Shown piece after piece: positions 1 through 14,263 of a stretch of DNA of 35,976 nucleotides (the stretch's first letter is position 1; every line of letters starts with the position of its first letter). Position numbers and translations under genes: made by a program. The stretch covers positions 111,199 through 147,174 of the forward strand of contig NW_014577146.1 of NCBI RefSeq assembly GCF_000485595.1, in the 5' to 3' direction. The DNA is from Priapulus caudatus. Taxonomy: Eukaryota > Priapulida > Priapulimorpha > Priapulimorphida > Priapulidae. Under the pieces are notes generated by a model. It was not told the origin of the DNA. It made no database searches and saw only the letters and a list, made by a program, of their open reading frames with translations.

Positions 1-1560
1 TGAGACACACCATACCCGAGACTTAGTGCGCGTTTCTGTGAACTTCCGGTAATGGACCCGATCGAGTTACGACTACAAGCTGCTACCAATTAAGTTCTCG
101 TATTCTATCACGGCACCAATACCATCTATAGTCTAACGTTCATGCGATAGAAAGATGCTCGACAATTTATCCCCTCACATTACTGCTGAATACTACGTTA
201 TCCGCAACGGCTGTTTAGACAGACCTTGTAAACGGAGGCGCATTGTCTAATACCTCCGTTCCTGAGCGTAGACGGCGGTATCCAAAACATTTCTATGAGC
301 CGAGCGGGCATGAAACTCGCTCAACGCATGCTAATTCGCCACAAAAAAGACAAAACTCTCGTCACCACGTCAAAGAGAAACTTGATTGCGGGCATGAGCC
401 GCATAACAATTAGTCATGATGTCGCAAGGGTTATCTGTGGGGATGAGGGCACGACAATGATAGCCTGACGCACGTGAATCAAAGCTTGTTAACTGAATTT
501 GTCACTTTTCTTTACGGGTAAAGTGGACTATTTTTATTCAGTTAGATATCCTAAAGCAATGTAGCAATCTGTACAAAATTCTATAGCATTGTAAACTTTG
601 CGCGATGTGCGCGCGCATTGACATCTATCATGGGGTACCGTGGACATGGGGAGGAGCAAAACGAAGTCAAAACCTTTTCCCACAAGCTCCCGCCGCATTC
701 CTAGACGCTTGAGATAATATTTTTGACCCAACTTCTGAATTACATGTTTGCCTGTTAATACCAATGTTTATTTTGGTATACTTATTTTGTTACTCACTGG
801 CTAGTAAATAAGCGGACCACCAGCTTTGCGGCTCACGTTCAATGTTATGAACGCTACCACGTTGCTACCCGATTGTACAGACTACCAAGTCTGTCCTCTC
901 TGCAACTCTTGCCTGTCAAATGGAGTAAGTCGTAGTTTTTTACCACAGGATCCAACGATGTGGCGTTTCCTTAATTGTGAGCCCCCGGCAAAGAAGCATT
1001 AAACAGTCATCCGACAGAGGAAGGAAAAACAGAGGATTATCGACGTAATGGAACATGATAATGTACTAATGAAACACAGAGAGAACATGATATGCTGCTT
1101 TTATTACTGTAATTTGCTCAAAAATTGGCGGGCTAATAACAGCTTTGCTGGCAGCCAACTACGCTTCTAGGGTAAGCTCAGTTTACACCCCCCTAACCTG
1201 TCATGCCCTTACGAAGCTTATTGTCTCCAGCCAGTGTAGCCAACACTGCGGTCACCAACGCTGTGGAAGCGGAATTATTGTCACGGCAATACTATATAGC
1301 CCATATGCATGCTCTCAACCTCAGAATCGGCCTATAACCCACACAGCGCTTTCTGTTTTTCTATCACTCTCTCAAAACCAAATCAAGAGTATATATAACG
1401 CGCCTAAATCTATAGAATCAATCCACCGTCTTGAGATAAATACTAATATCACTATAAATATCGCCTCTTCTCGAGATAATGTTAAATGACTGCTGAAGTG
1501 CCTGATTGTGAATTATATATATAATATAATGGGAGCTTTTACGCTCGAGTAATTTCTCTC
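1..1560. other. No recognisable feature
   Basis: Mixed-composition DNA with only short ORFs. The longest (1145-1489, plus) matches no family I recognise, and I see no repeat apart from a short AT run at 1515-1530. Confidence 0.5.
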
Positions 1561-1579
1561 ACTACCTACTTCAGTCTTG

Positions 1580-2480
1580 ATAGCTATCTAGTGTGTCGTC
1601 GCTGGATCGGTCGGTGGTAACCGTGCGTGTCGCGTGAGTGTGTTCATCCTGCGCGTGTGTGGTTCGGTGCGTTAGACCGCGGCTCTTTAGCTGTGTCACG
1701 TTCTTATTGTCGTGTAGGCGAGTCCTAGTGTACTCAGTCGATATGAGGCCCGATTGCGCCATGAGGATAACGTTAAAGTGCTATTAGTCTGACGTTAATT
1801 TCTTTTAGGCGATGTAGAACTGCGTGCTTGGTTGTAGCAGTGGCCGTATGCCACGTAGTAGGCAGTATGTTATTCTACGAGTCTTTCTCTACCGGTGTTC
1901 GCTGATCTGCGCTTAACGACGCTACGTAGCCGGTGATGCCGTTCTGGGTCTGCATAACCGAGATGTCGACTGATATCGCAGGTCAAGTCGTCTTATCGTG
2001 TGTGAAGATCCCGTGGTGTGCAGCTCTTGCTCGCAACGAAAGTCCAGTGCATGCGAGCAAGTCGAGAGAGTGTGCGATATTGACGATGTAGACTACACAC
2101 AGCCTGGTCGGGCTGACTTATGACCGCGCGGGTGATCGTCAGCGTACGCGTGGTGCGTGCTGAGTCCCGGGTGGAACGTGGGCGTGTTGATATCGTTGTG
2201 GCGACATATAAGCGTCGCAACAAGGGCGGAGATCGTAGCAGCAGCAATGGGAAAAGTAGTTCATTATGTGTGTCGATGTGTAGCGATAAGTGAGGTGGGT
2301 GAGTATGATAACGTAGGTGTTATGATAGGTGTAAGGGTGTGTGTTAGTGTCGTGTTGTTGCTAACGATGATGTTATAGTTCCATACGATGCTGGGTGGTG
2401 TGTGTGTGTGTGCTGAGTAGTCGCTGTTGTGTGTGTTCATGTGTTAGGGTAGTGTGTCCTGCAAATATACGTGTGATATC
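1580..2480. repeat. G+T-rich, degenerate simple-sequence region
   Basis: The plus strand is strongly enriched in G and T (for example 43 of 60 bases at 2341-2400) with scattered GTGTG runs, but there is no regular period. It may be an old eroded GT microsatellite. Small ORFs here look compositional. Just downstream, 2599-2626 is a short perfect hairpin (ACTCCTAA/TTAGGAGT with a 12-base loop). Confidence 0.4.
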
Positions 2481-3009
2481 ATAATGATTATATATATCGA
2501 GTAATCCTTATGGTCCGACCTTCTTCTTATGATCAGCCTAAACCCTATAACATCAGACCGCTAGAATCATTTAACTGACATTAATTAGTTGGTAGACAAC
2601 TCCTAATTACTAACTAATTTAGGAGTATTTCACCCCCCAACATTCCAGACATTAATTTCGAGCTATCTTATTCATTCTATGTATATATAAATTACGATCT
2701 TGTCCGAAGCATCTCCTCTTATCTTAATTGTCAATACATCACTATTATAGAGTCAAGCTACACGGTAGTAAAATTATTGTAAAGATAAAACATTCACATG
2801 TAGTATAATATTTACTGCATAATCGACGTGAGAGCATTATAATTCGACGTTTGTTATATGACTAGTACGCTTTTGTTGTACAGTTATCATGCTGGTCTCT
2901 TCACCTCGCACGACTCACACAATTTTGTGTGATTCTAGATACATTAGACATGATGTTACGCAAATTCTACTTCTCGCCAACCAGTAAATAGCAGATAAGG
3001 TCTAAAATT

Positions 3010-3210
3010 GTCCCCCTTGACCTCTGTTTGACCTCGCTCCGTTTAGTGCACAGCTGATCTTCGCTGACTAATTATATATATAACTATAATACTATATATA
3101 ATATATATACGGTTAGGTAGGGTTAGGGTTAGGATTAGGGGTTAGGGTTACAGGGTTAGTCAGAAAATAGCTCATACAGCGAGCGAGGTCAAACAAGAGG
3201 TCAGCGGGAC
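3010..3210. mobile_element. Short inverted-repeat element with telomere-like core
   Basis: The left arm (about 3010-3073) and right arm (about 3156-3210) are imperfect inverted repeats. Both begin GTCCC and share TGACCTC, TGTTTGACCTCGCTC and TGACTAA in order. Between them lie an AT-rich tract and a TTAGGG-type run at about 3110-3160. No convincing target-site duplication is visible. It could be a miniature inverted-repeat transposon or a foldback element. Confidence 0.5.
3110..3160 (+). repeat. Interstitial telomere-like repeat, TTAGGG type
   Basis: GGTTAGGTAGGG is followed by several imperfect TTAGGG units (GGTTAGGGTTAGG, GGGGTTAGGG). It sits in the centre of the inverted-repeat element described for 3010-3210 rather than at a chromosome end. 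Confidence 0.8.
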
Positions 3211-3599
3211 ATAGCACGGCCCTACGAGCGAATCAGTATACAGACAGCACCACACCCGTATGAGAAGCGAAATTGGCAATATCGTCCAACTTGCACCCGC
3301 GCAACTCCATATCGATAGCAGATAGATTCGTAAGAATAACCCCGGCAAGCTACTGACCTGATGACTGCAAGATCATAGCTTCGAGCATAAGCAATAAGAC
3401 AATACATGAGTAGTTGATATATATACGGGCTATATACTAGATATACATGTGGTCTGATAAATACTACTATCTATACTATAACCGGACTACACCCTTATGT
3501 AAAGCGAAAGCTTGGGTAAACAGCCCACGCGGTTACGAAGCTAGGGCGACGAACTTGCTTCATATGTAACTATATAGGTCGAGTATGATGGCGACCAGC

Positions 3600-6060
3600 A
3601 TCAGTGACCAGTTCCACAACCAGGGACGAATCTCGTCGTATACGGGGGCGATGGGATGACGGGGAAGATCATGCACTCACGATGAGAGGCGAATCAAGCG
3701 TTCGAGGTGGAAGGGAGAATGACGGAGATAGCACGATCCTATCTGACGGGCTAACAGTAGGGGGTAGGGGGAGGCGAGCGCCGTAACACCGACGCAATGG
3801 AGAGAAAGAGTAAATGAGAGGCGGTTGGATGGACTGTGAGCACAGCGTGAGATTGCGGGAGCTGGCAAGGCCGCGCAGCGTTCACGCGAATCGGATGGAA
3901 AGGTCGATTATTAACCGAGAGGAAGGATGAGGGTAATCGCCGGCAGAGCAACGGAGGGAGGACAGCGTGAGGCGCGCACAGAGGGGCCCAGCTAAGAGAA
4001 GATGGTACGCAGAAAGTACGAGGAAGTGAGCCTTCAGAGGAGCTCTTCAGGCAGGTTGGGGGGGAATAGACCAGCATGTTGCATGCTCTACGATAATCAC
4101 CAGTACGCGCACAGATCGTCGGGTGAGAACCGGGGGAGGTCACAACGAGGACTGTAAGATATAGTGAGGGATTGGGATACAGCATCTGGATAGAGAAGAG
4201 ATAGTCAACCGCCAGAACAGCGAGGATCTTGTACCGCGAGCGAGAGAGGCGGGTCGAAGCCGACGACAAGCGGGCCGCAGAACGCAAGAGGAAGTGTATA
4301 AGTAAAGGAACGACGAGGGGTAGATTAGACGCGAGAGCAACATGGAATGGTGAAACATAGAGACCAGGGCGGGTAGGCAAGATTTGGGCAGTATGCGAGG
4401 AGACGGGCGCCGTGGGAGAAGCGACTTGCACATTGTGTGCTACGGGTATCGGGAGACAGCTTTTCTGACCGGGCGGCGTGGAGTAAGGAATGGCAGAGTG
4501 TAATAGGTGAGCGTGGGGGCGATGACTGAGGCAAGGGCGGAGAGGAGAAGTGGGCGATAATCTCGCTGGCACGAGGATGAAGACGACATAGGGAATGGGG
4601 AAGAGGGCCAGACGAAACGAATACAATGAGAAGTGCGCGGGATAGATAGGGTGCGCAACCACTGTATGAGAAGACGACTCCGGCAGCGCGACGTGGGGAC
4701 GAGGAGAGCAATGACGTTAGGGACGCTAGACCGCCACAGAAACAGACGCGGAGACAGCAAGAATGGAGCCGAGGTATGACGGAAGGGAGACATGGGAGGA
4801 GGAAGGCGGCACGGGGGGAAGCGCTGAGGGCCGCGGAATGATGTAGAGAGCAAGGCCGTAGGAGCATGAGGAGGGACAGGGCGAGCACGGAGAATCGACA
4901 CTAGAGAAAAGTGGCGAGTCAGGATAAAGCGTGCGGCGAGACGGGGGCTCACCCCAGAGAGCGGACGAGCGCACACTGAAGAGACGTCAGCAGAGCCGGG
5001 GAGAGATTACCGGACAGTGGTAGCAGCTTGACATTCAAGAGCTGAGAGAGTGAGGCGGCAACGGCATATGGTGTAGGAGCGAGGCAGGAAAGGAGGGATT
5101 ATAGTCGAATGACGAGGCCATGCTCGGAGGCGAGGAGGCGGATAGAGAGCCGGGCATCGATGCGCCAAGGCAGGGGGTCGATGGCGAGTCGAAAACGAGA
5201 GCAGCTCAGGTATAAGAAGGCCCATATGCGGAAGGAGCGAAGAGTAACGCGGTGAAGGCCGTTAGTGGCCCAGAGGGCGCCGGCGGGAAGCGAGAGCGGG
5301 GCGGATTTTGAGGTGATCGTCGCATCACGGCAGGCGTCAATAGTGGAGAGTAGGACGCCGTACCTGGACGCTGGAAAAAGCATACCCAGGAGCCATATGA
5401 AGAGCAAGGATAAAGCGCGAGGATCGGAAATAAAGGTAGTGGGCGGCAGTAGAGCCGGAGTCAGCCGGCAGCAGGGCGGGGTAGGAGGACGAGGACATGA
5501 CAGGGAAAAGAAAGACGCGACAGAGTACAGTTAAGAGGAGCAGGCAGCGCTACAGGGCTTCAGGGCAAGATATGAAGAAATTAGACGGGTCGGTATGAGG
5601 CGGACCAGCTGAATCTCCAGGCGATGTCCGGAAGATACGCGAAGAATAATATCAGTTATGCGAGTGGTGGAGACGGCATATGCCGGGGGTGTGCAAACCA
5701 GCAAGGGTGGAGGAGGCAGGGGGCGGAGCGCTACGGCACAGGCGGTGAGGCAGGGCGGACGGTAGGAGAGTGCATCGCGCGGCACACCGGAAGTAGAGAG
5801 AGCACGGTTAGAAAGCGTAGGTTAGTCGGCGGAGGCTGAGAGCCAGCCGGGATGATTCGGCCTAGCGCAGGGCCCGGAGAACTCTTAGCACATCCGCAAG
5901 CGTGACCGGTCGGACAGACGGGGGAGGGTGCCGGATAGGTAAGCGCAGTACGCGAGGGGCGAGGGTAACGAGGACTGGATTCGGACGCGCAAGCGGCCAT
6001 GGGAATCGCTGCGTGAGATGTTGGAGGCCCAGTGTGTGTGTGGACGGACATACGTGACGT
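3600..6060. repeat. 2.4-kb purine-rich strand-asymmetric region
   Basis: The plus strand is strongly purine-rich over about 2.4 kb; at 4501-4560, 46 of 60 bases are A or G. GAG, GGAG and GCGAG words recur without a fixed period. Because the minus strand is poor in A, stop codons are rare and long minus-strand ORFs appear in overlapping frames (303 codons at 3751-4662, 187 at 4325-4888, 178 at 4440-4976). Their products are Ser/Pro/Leu/Arg-rich with no domain I recognise, so I do not call them genes. The edges are fairly sharp near 3590 and 6060. Confidence 0.6.
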
Positions 6061-8329
6061 ACGAGTATAAAGCTCTAGAACCTATAAGCAAGAAGTTATA
6101 CTTTCTCTTTTAAAATTTAGAGTAGACCATGAGAACATGCGACAGCTCCGACAATAACCATCTAATACGGTCATGAATGTCGATATAATGAAAAAACAAT
6201 AGCTGATGGCGAGTAACACGTGTGGCTTAGCCCACATCGCGAGAATAGCATGGAGCGGCAGCCGAGAGGGGCGAATCACGCGGATAGTGGGTGAGCGACC
6301 AGTAGGAAACCAGTATGCGAAGAGACTCAGACACTACGGTGGATCACGGGAGCCAGGTGGCGGGTCCCCGCGAAGAGCAGACCACCAAAATTTCATGTGG
6401 GCCACCGAAAAGTTATTCACAGCAAAAGATTCGAAATTGGTGGCACCCGCATTCTGGAGCGACAAACCATCAGAAATTTACAGAAGTGTCTAGTATTACA
6501 AATCGCGGTCGGGTGGTGGACCAGGGACTGCCACATATGCGTCCAGGACCGAGGAATAAGGGTACAAGATGTCAGGGGAATACGGGGATCGCGGGACACA
6601 TGGGCAGAGAAGTACGGGAGACGTCTGGTCACGGCTCTGATGTGCAGTACGCCTAGCTTGTCAGCTGGTGGCGCGACGGCAGCTCGTTTCGGATCGCGAA
6701 GCGAAACTTGCCAGCGTCGAAGAAGTTCGCGCGCGTGAGGACTAAACATGGAAACTATTCTCAGAACGAATAGTGGAGGAATACAGTATTTGTTAATAAT
6801 ACGCGATAAAGTAGCTAATATATTATGTGTCTTATGTAAGTTTAATTATATGCATTGTCCTGTCCTCTTGGTGACCTGCGCCAAGCACGCCGAAATTATT
6901 GAGCGTTAGTTGCTTCGAGACAGTGGCGAGCATTGCGTGTGTATACTTTTTAGAGTGCACATGCGTGCACCGAAGGCTTACTTAGGTTGATATAGAATTA
7001 ATGTTGCGTACCGTATCTATGATTAAATCTGCGCACGATATTTTATTGATTACAGGGGTTCTTCAGAAGAAAGCCTAGCGCACAGACACAATGATATTAA
7101 CCCTTGGTGCAATGATGAAGGTCTAAATGTATGATGCCTTCATATAATGTGTGAGGACATCGAAGAACCAGAGTGCCTCGCTGTACTGCGTTTTGACTCC
7201 TACCAGTTCACATTTGCCGTATTTGTGAGAGTATATTCAGTGCCTACGGTAGCGACTTGTCGATCTCTCTCGCAGAGGACGGTCTGAAGCCTGGACATCG
7301 AGATAGCAATAGTGCAGGCGCGGTGTAGTTAGAGTACAAGTCATTGAAGGAAAGGTAGAAAAAAAGGTATGCAAGATCGGTGTAAGCAATAGTTGGATGC
7401 CTAATGAGGTGGAAGTGGATAATTCCATAATGTAATATGATCTGCTCAATCATGCAATGCTCCAAGCATGAGTGTGCGCATTAGGTGTGGTTATGTGGTT
7501 GTAAAGACTTGTGCAAAGTGGCGATCGAGGACGGCCCGAGATCCCCTCTCAATCGATAATTACAAGATCGAAAGACTTGAATCCAAGATTTATCAGAATG
7601 TTTTCTTTGTTTTTTCTTTTCCGGGAGGCCCAAGCACGAGATTTGACAATGTGGTTCTCGCGCGACCAGAAGATAAGGTTGCGATACCAAATCAAAATGA
7701 TGTTTGGTCAGCCCCGATGCGGGCCAGCTTCGAAAAATATAAGTTACCCGCGAGTCGAGCGGCTATGCCATAATGTATCTGTGGGAATATGAGCGTCAGT
7801 ACTCCACTTTTTCTTTTTGCATACTCAAGTTGGTCCGGGGCGTCCAGAAGCGGGGAGTCGCGCCCTCTGCGCTGCCGCCCCCTGTGGTGCTAGGAAACAA
7901 GCGAAATGAACATGGTGTAAACACCATCAAAGGAAGCTGAGATTCAGGGATATCAAAAGAAAACACAGGAGGGATCTAGGGAGATTAACGATCAAGCGCA
8001 TTTCCACCTGATGTGCGAGCGAGGAGGGTGACGGCACAAACAGATAGCGGTTTACGACGGAGAGTTTGTCTAGCCCATAAGAGAAGAGAAAACAGACCAC
8101 CTTAATGTCACAGTTCTAAGCATTCCCCCAGCGCGACATCTTTTCGAACCCAACAGAGTTTGTAATTTGTTAGAAAGCGTGAAGTAACGGGCCTTTCAGA
8201 ACGGCTGAGGTGATACGGTACATTTTAACGGTCTTTTATCACGGCCTGCCGTTGTATGACCGTTGAAATGTCGGTAATAATAACCAATATTTTAACAATT
8301 GTTTTCACGACAAAAACACGTGGTTTTTT
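6061..8329. other. Unassigned non-coding stretch
   Basis: No recognisable gene. Overlapping small ORFs at 6206-6749 and 7468-7792 have no family resemblance and conflict with each other. A CCGCCCCCTGTGGTG-type GC-rich patch at about 7840-7890 resembles repeat-element ends, but I cannot place it. Confidence 0.4.
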
Positions 8330-8502
8330 TCCAGTAGTGACTACTAGTGCAGCCTGTTCAGTCTCTTGACTGTTACATGTGTTAATTACAATTATATAAT
8401 TATGGAACTGTTATATTAATTATTGTTGAATCATTGTAGTGATTTTGCCCCTTGTGGGCCCGCTATTGGTTAATAAAAGTATTCTATTCTATTCTATTCT
8501 AT
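8330..8502 (+). mobile_element. 3' end of a non-LTR retrotransposon (CR1/jockey-like) with (ATTCT)n tail
   Basis: A T-rich 3' UTR-like segment ends in CCCCTTGTGGGCCCG, then TTAATAAAAGT and four ATTCT units (8481-8500). A GGGCCC hairpin, an AATAAA-type element and a pentanucleotide tail are typical of CR1/jockey-group LINE 3' ends in invertebrates. No reverse transcriptase coding remains. The left boundary is a guess. Confidence 0.55.
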
Positions 8503-8542
8503 ATTCATGAACATGAAAGGTTGCATTGTAATCATGTATAAT

Positions 8543-8551
8543 ATAAGTTTA
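8543..8551 (+). repeat. Left target-site duplication of the MITE
   Basis: ATAAGTTTA, identical to 9104-9112, immediately outside the left inverted repeat. Confidence 0.85.
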
Positions 8552-8696
8552 GGCTGTTGCTCCTGCAACGGTACCGTCGCCGATTTTTTTTCTCTTAAAG
8601 TCACGGTAGTCGATCCAGCTGGCCATGCTATCGCGACAGTATAATACCGTTGCTTTTGCTACGCTATATTATACGATTTGCATACGATATATACGA

Positions 8697-8750
8697 TAAC
8701 CCTAACCCTAACCCTAACCTAACCCTAACTCCTATACCTAACCTAACCTA
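8697..8750 (-). repeat. Telomere-like repeat inside the MITE
   Basis: About nine CCCTAA or CCTAA units (TTAGGG/TTAGG on the other strand), first regular and then interrupted by CTCCTATA. The run is wholly inside the 552-bp transposon, next to an ATATATACGATAAC sequence. Confidence 0.85.
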
Positions 8751-8902
8751 TTAATTAATAAAATTTTAATTTTAATTGTAAAAATTAATATGTTGTTATT
8801 AAAATGTTGTTAATAAATCATGTAAATATATTGCGTTAATTGAAAAAAAAATGTTAAACAGATAAAGATAGAAAAATACAGAAAACAGGAAAATAATTAA
8901 AA

Positions 8903-8966
8903 GGGATTCGATCCTACGACCATTCATATTTGGCGCCAGCGTGCTAACCATTAGGCTGCTGCGACA
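8903..8966 (-). repeat. tRNA-like (SINE head or tRNA pseudogene) segment
   Basis: On the minus strand, GCCTAATGGTTAGCACGC resembles a D-arm/A-box. It is followed about 30 bases later by GGATCGAATCC, close to the Pol III B-box consensus GGTTCGANTCC, and then directly by CTTTT. The acceptor stem does not pair, so it is not a functional tRNA. It lies inside the MITE. Confidence 0.6.
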
Positions 8967-9103
8967 TATTGAAATTAAAATTTTGGAATGGCTACTGTAT
9001 AGCGCCGAGAAAACAAGCTCAACCAATCAGGCGTCAGTACCGTCAGTACCGTGACTTTAAGAGAAAAAAAATCGGCGACGGTACCGTTGCAGGAGCAACA
9101 GCG

Positions 9104-9112
9104 ATAAGTTTA
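9104..9112 (+). repeat. Right target-site duplication of the MITE
   Basis: ATAAGTTTA, identical to 8543-8551, immediately outside the right inverted repeat. Confidence 0.85.
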
Positions 9113-9318
9113 ATGACACTTCCTTAAAAAAAAACCGTAGACATTATCATGATAAGTGACCGGAAATTGGTTGTACCGGGCTATGCCTATAGAATTTTTA
9201 CCTTGCGCAAAATTCGCTTTTATTTTGTTGAGCGTGAAAGATCATAACAGTCGTAATAAATGTGACCTGTAGTCTGTAGACTTAACCCGACCAGGCTGTG
9301 TGACTAACGTCAATAACC

Positions 9319-9415
9319 TATTCTAACTGGTCAATTCTAATTCACTAGAACACAATTCTAACTGGTCAATTCTATTCTAACTGGACTATTCTAACGTCAA
9401 TACTGGTATTCTAAC
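9319..9415 (+). repeat. Short degenerate tandem repeat (TTCTAACTGG words)
   Basis: TTCTAACTGGTCAATTCTA recurs with variants about four times. It is followed by a unique stretch with a GCCACCGGGTGGC palindrome (9472-9484). The 66-codon plus-strand ORF at 9480-9680 is unassigned. Confidence 0.6.
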
Positions 9416-10389
9416 CCTAGCAATACCGTTTCCTGGAGCTACTGTAGACTAAGACAAAGGAATTCAAGATGGCCACCGGGTGGCTATTTTGGGCAGTGGG
9501 CTGGAACCAAAAGGGGCGTTCTCCTCTAAGGTATCACCCAAACATGGATATGACATACTGAAGATCTACAACACTGGAAAAAACAGTGGCTATGGCTTTT
9601 CGGTAACTTCCTTCGGCATCTGCTCCGAGTCTGGTATTAGTTTGCCTTTGACATCTTCCGCTCGAAATCTTGCGCTTTGATCAAGTCCGCTCAAACCGGA
9701 ACCCGGAAGTCAGTGGTATTACTAGAACCACCAACTTGACCGACTCACACGCCTTCTAAAATGTAGTTCCCAGGTAATTCGTGTAGTATTGCGACAATAC
9801 AATCGTCTATTTGTTCGAAAAGTTTAAAATGAGATTATTTAATTCGTGTATTAATCGATTTACAAATTTTGACTGGGCAGGTTTTATTGTGAATATCCTT
9901 GTCATTGTCCATCGTCGTCATTGTCATCGATCGTCATCATCATCACCATGCAGCATCATAATTATCATCATCGTCATTGAAGCAGTAATAGTAAACTTAT
10001 TAACTTAGAGTAAACCATGGTAAATATTGTAATTTGTTAATCAGATTGTGCGTTAATTGAGCAACATTTTTGTCGATGCAAATTCTCGTGCTTAGGGTTT
10101 ATCAAGTAACAATCTGTTAATTAATACTAATTATATTTTCGTTATCATTCCGTAAATGTATACGATTAAAAATCATGTCAAAATACTTGTTGGTTTTTAG
10201 TGTTGTCCCCTTATTGATTTCTATCCATCATTCTATAAGAATTGAATAAAAGCAAATGTGTTTTTATTCCACCACTGATTCTTGCATATAGTTTGTTATG
10301 GTGTAGGCCTACCTAAGAAAATCTAGTATAGCCCGTGATAAATTATGCTACCCGTTTTGTGCTTGGTGTTTGCCAGCATGTTGCTGTTT

Positions 10390-11215
10390 GTTACTAATTC
10401 GATTCCCTATTTTCTCATGTCGAAACCTCTTATTGCTGCACGTATTTAATTACATGTACTTCGTGGGTTTACCCGGAAATTTTTTTGGTATTGTTGCATT
10501 TAAATTCTCTGTATTTAAATATTGAGTTTATCCGTCCAATTACCTCATCATCGGTATATTTACATTAGCCTGGACTTCTATGCTTTTGCCAAGTTGGAAT
10601 CACATTATTATTGCAGCAGTAAAGTTAGAGCATGAACTTCTTATACCACCCAGCAAAAACGTATCTATTGTAGCATTTAAATTACCTGAACTCTTTATAA
10701 TCACTCAGCTATAAATACAATTATTATTTGTACATTTAAATTACATGACCGCTTATAATCACCCCACTAAATGACGTTATTATTGTACACATTTAATACA
10801 GGAATTTGCTTGGGTTACCCCGTTAAGATCGTCTACATTATTGTCGTATATTTATAGCTCCTGTACCTTCTATTATTTTGTGCGTGGTTATAATTATCTT
10901 AATTACTGTAGGCCTAGTATCTCATTACATGTAGTTCTTATTTACCAATTACATTAACTTTTTATTGTATATTTATATACATGTAACTTTCTAGGTTTAC
11001 CTGTTGAACTGACCTTGTGATGGTAATTCTTTTAAATTACATGTATTCTTGGGTTTACCCTGTTCACTTACCTTATTGTTGTTTATATGTGAATTCCCTT
11101 GTACTTCTTAAGTTCATATAGTTATAAATATCAGTATTATTGTAGGTATTTTTATACATGTACTCACAATGTTTTTCGCGTGTCGTCAATTCTTTTTATC
11201 TGAAATGTTATAATG
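10390..11215 (+). repeat. Eroded ~59-bp tandem array (about 13 units)
   Basis: An A+T-rich unit, roughly ATTTAAATTACATGTACTT followed by CTTGGGTTTACCC and then TTATTGT, recurs with a regular register. Its CATG-like anchor falls near 10452, 10510, 10569, 10631, 10685, 10744, 10800, 10860, 10928, 10980, 11040, 11099 and 11157, an average spacing of about 59 bp. Units are too diverged to stand out by eye base for base, but register and word order persist. The ends are approximate. Confidence 0.7.
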
Positions 11216-11546
11216 AACCCATGATTCGTTTTTTTCTAATTTTGATTAAAGCTACAAATTTTATCTGGTTTCTAATTAACTAATAATAACTTTGCGTTCT
11301 GTATTTATATCAGTTCGACTAAAGCTGCTATAATATGCTCGATGACACCGTCACAACTGCAATCAACGAGTGTAATATTTCGATACCATGTACCCTTCAC
11401 TCCCTAACCTTCTGAGTTGATAGTCCATTACAACACTCTTGCCCCAACCAACAATCAGCTTTTTCATTTAAAATAAATAACAAATATAGAATCGATACAT
11501 AAATAAATATCCGCCCTCTCCGAGATATTATGAATGTATGATGTAT

Positions 11547-14263
<2,717 letters not shown>

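Larger units (their letters stand above)
8552..9103. mobile_element. 552-bp non-autonomous DNA transposon (MITE), MULE-like
   Basis: Terminal inverted repeats of 57 bp (8552-8608 and 9047-9103) match except at the outermost base. They start with GCTGTTGCTCCTGC and contain two nested palindromes, GTTGC-TCCT-GCAAC and ACGGTACCGT. The element is flanked by a perfect 9-bp direct repeat, ATAAGTTTA (8543-8551 and 9104-9112). Long TIRs plus a 9-bp duplication point to the Mutator-like (MULE) superfamily; an 8-bp hAT-type duplication is the alternative. There is no transposase ORF. The interior holds telomere-like repeats, an AT-rich tract and a tRNA-like segment. Confidence 0.88.

Noticed and set aside
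3110-3160. True chromosome end
   Set aside because: The telomere-like run is short and degenerate, is flanked by inverted arms, and unique sequence continues on both sides.
3751-4662. 303-codon minus-strand ORF and overlapping 187- and 178-codon ORFs
   Set aside because: They arise from the purine-rich plus strand, which makes stops rare on the minus strand. The products are low-complexity, overlap in several frames and have no recognisable domain.
8903-8966. Functional tRNA gene
   Set aside because: A- and B-box-like motifs are present, but the acceptor stem does not pair and the segment sits inside a transposon.
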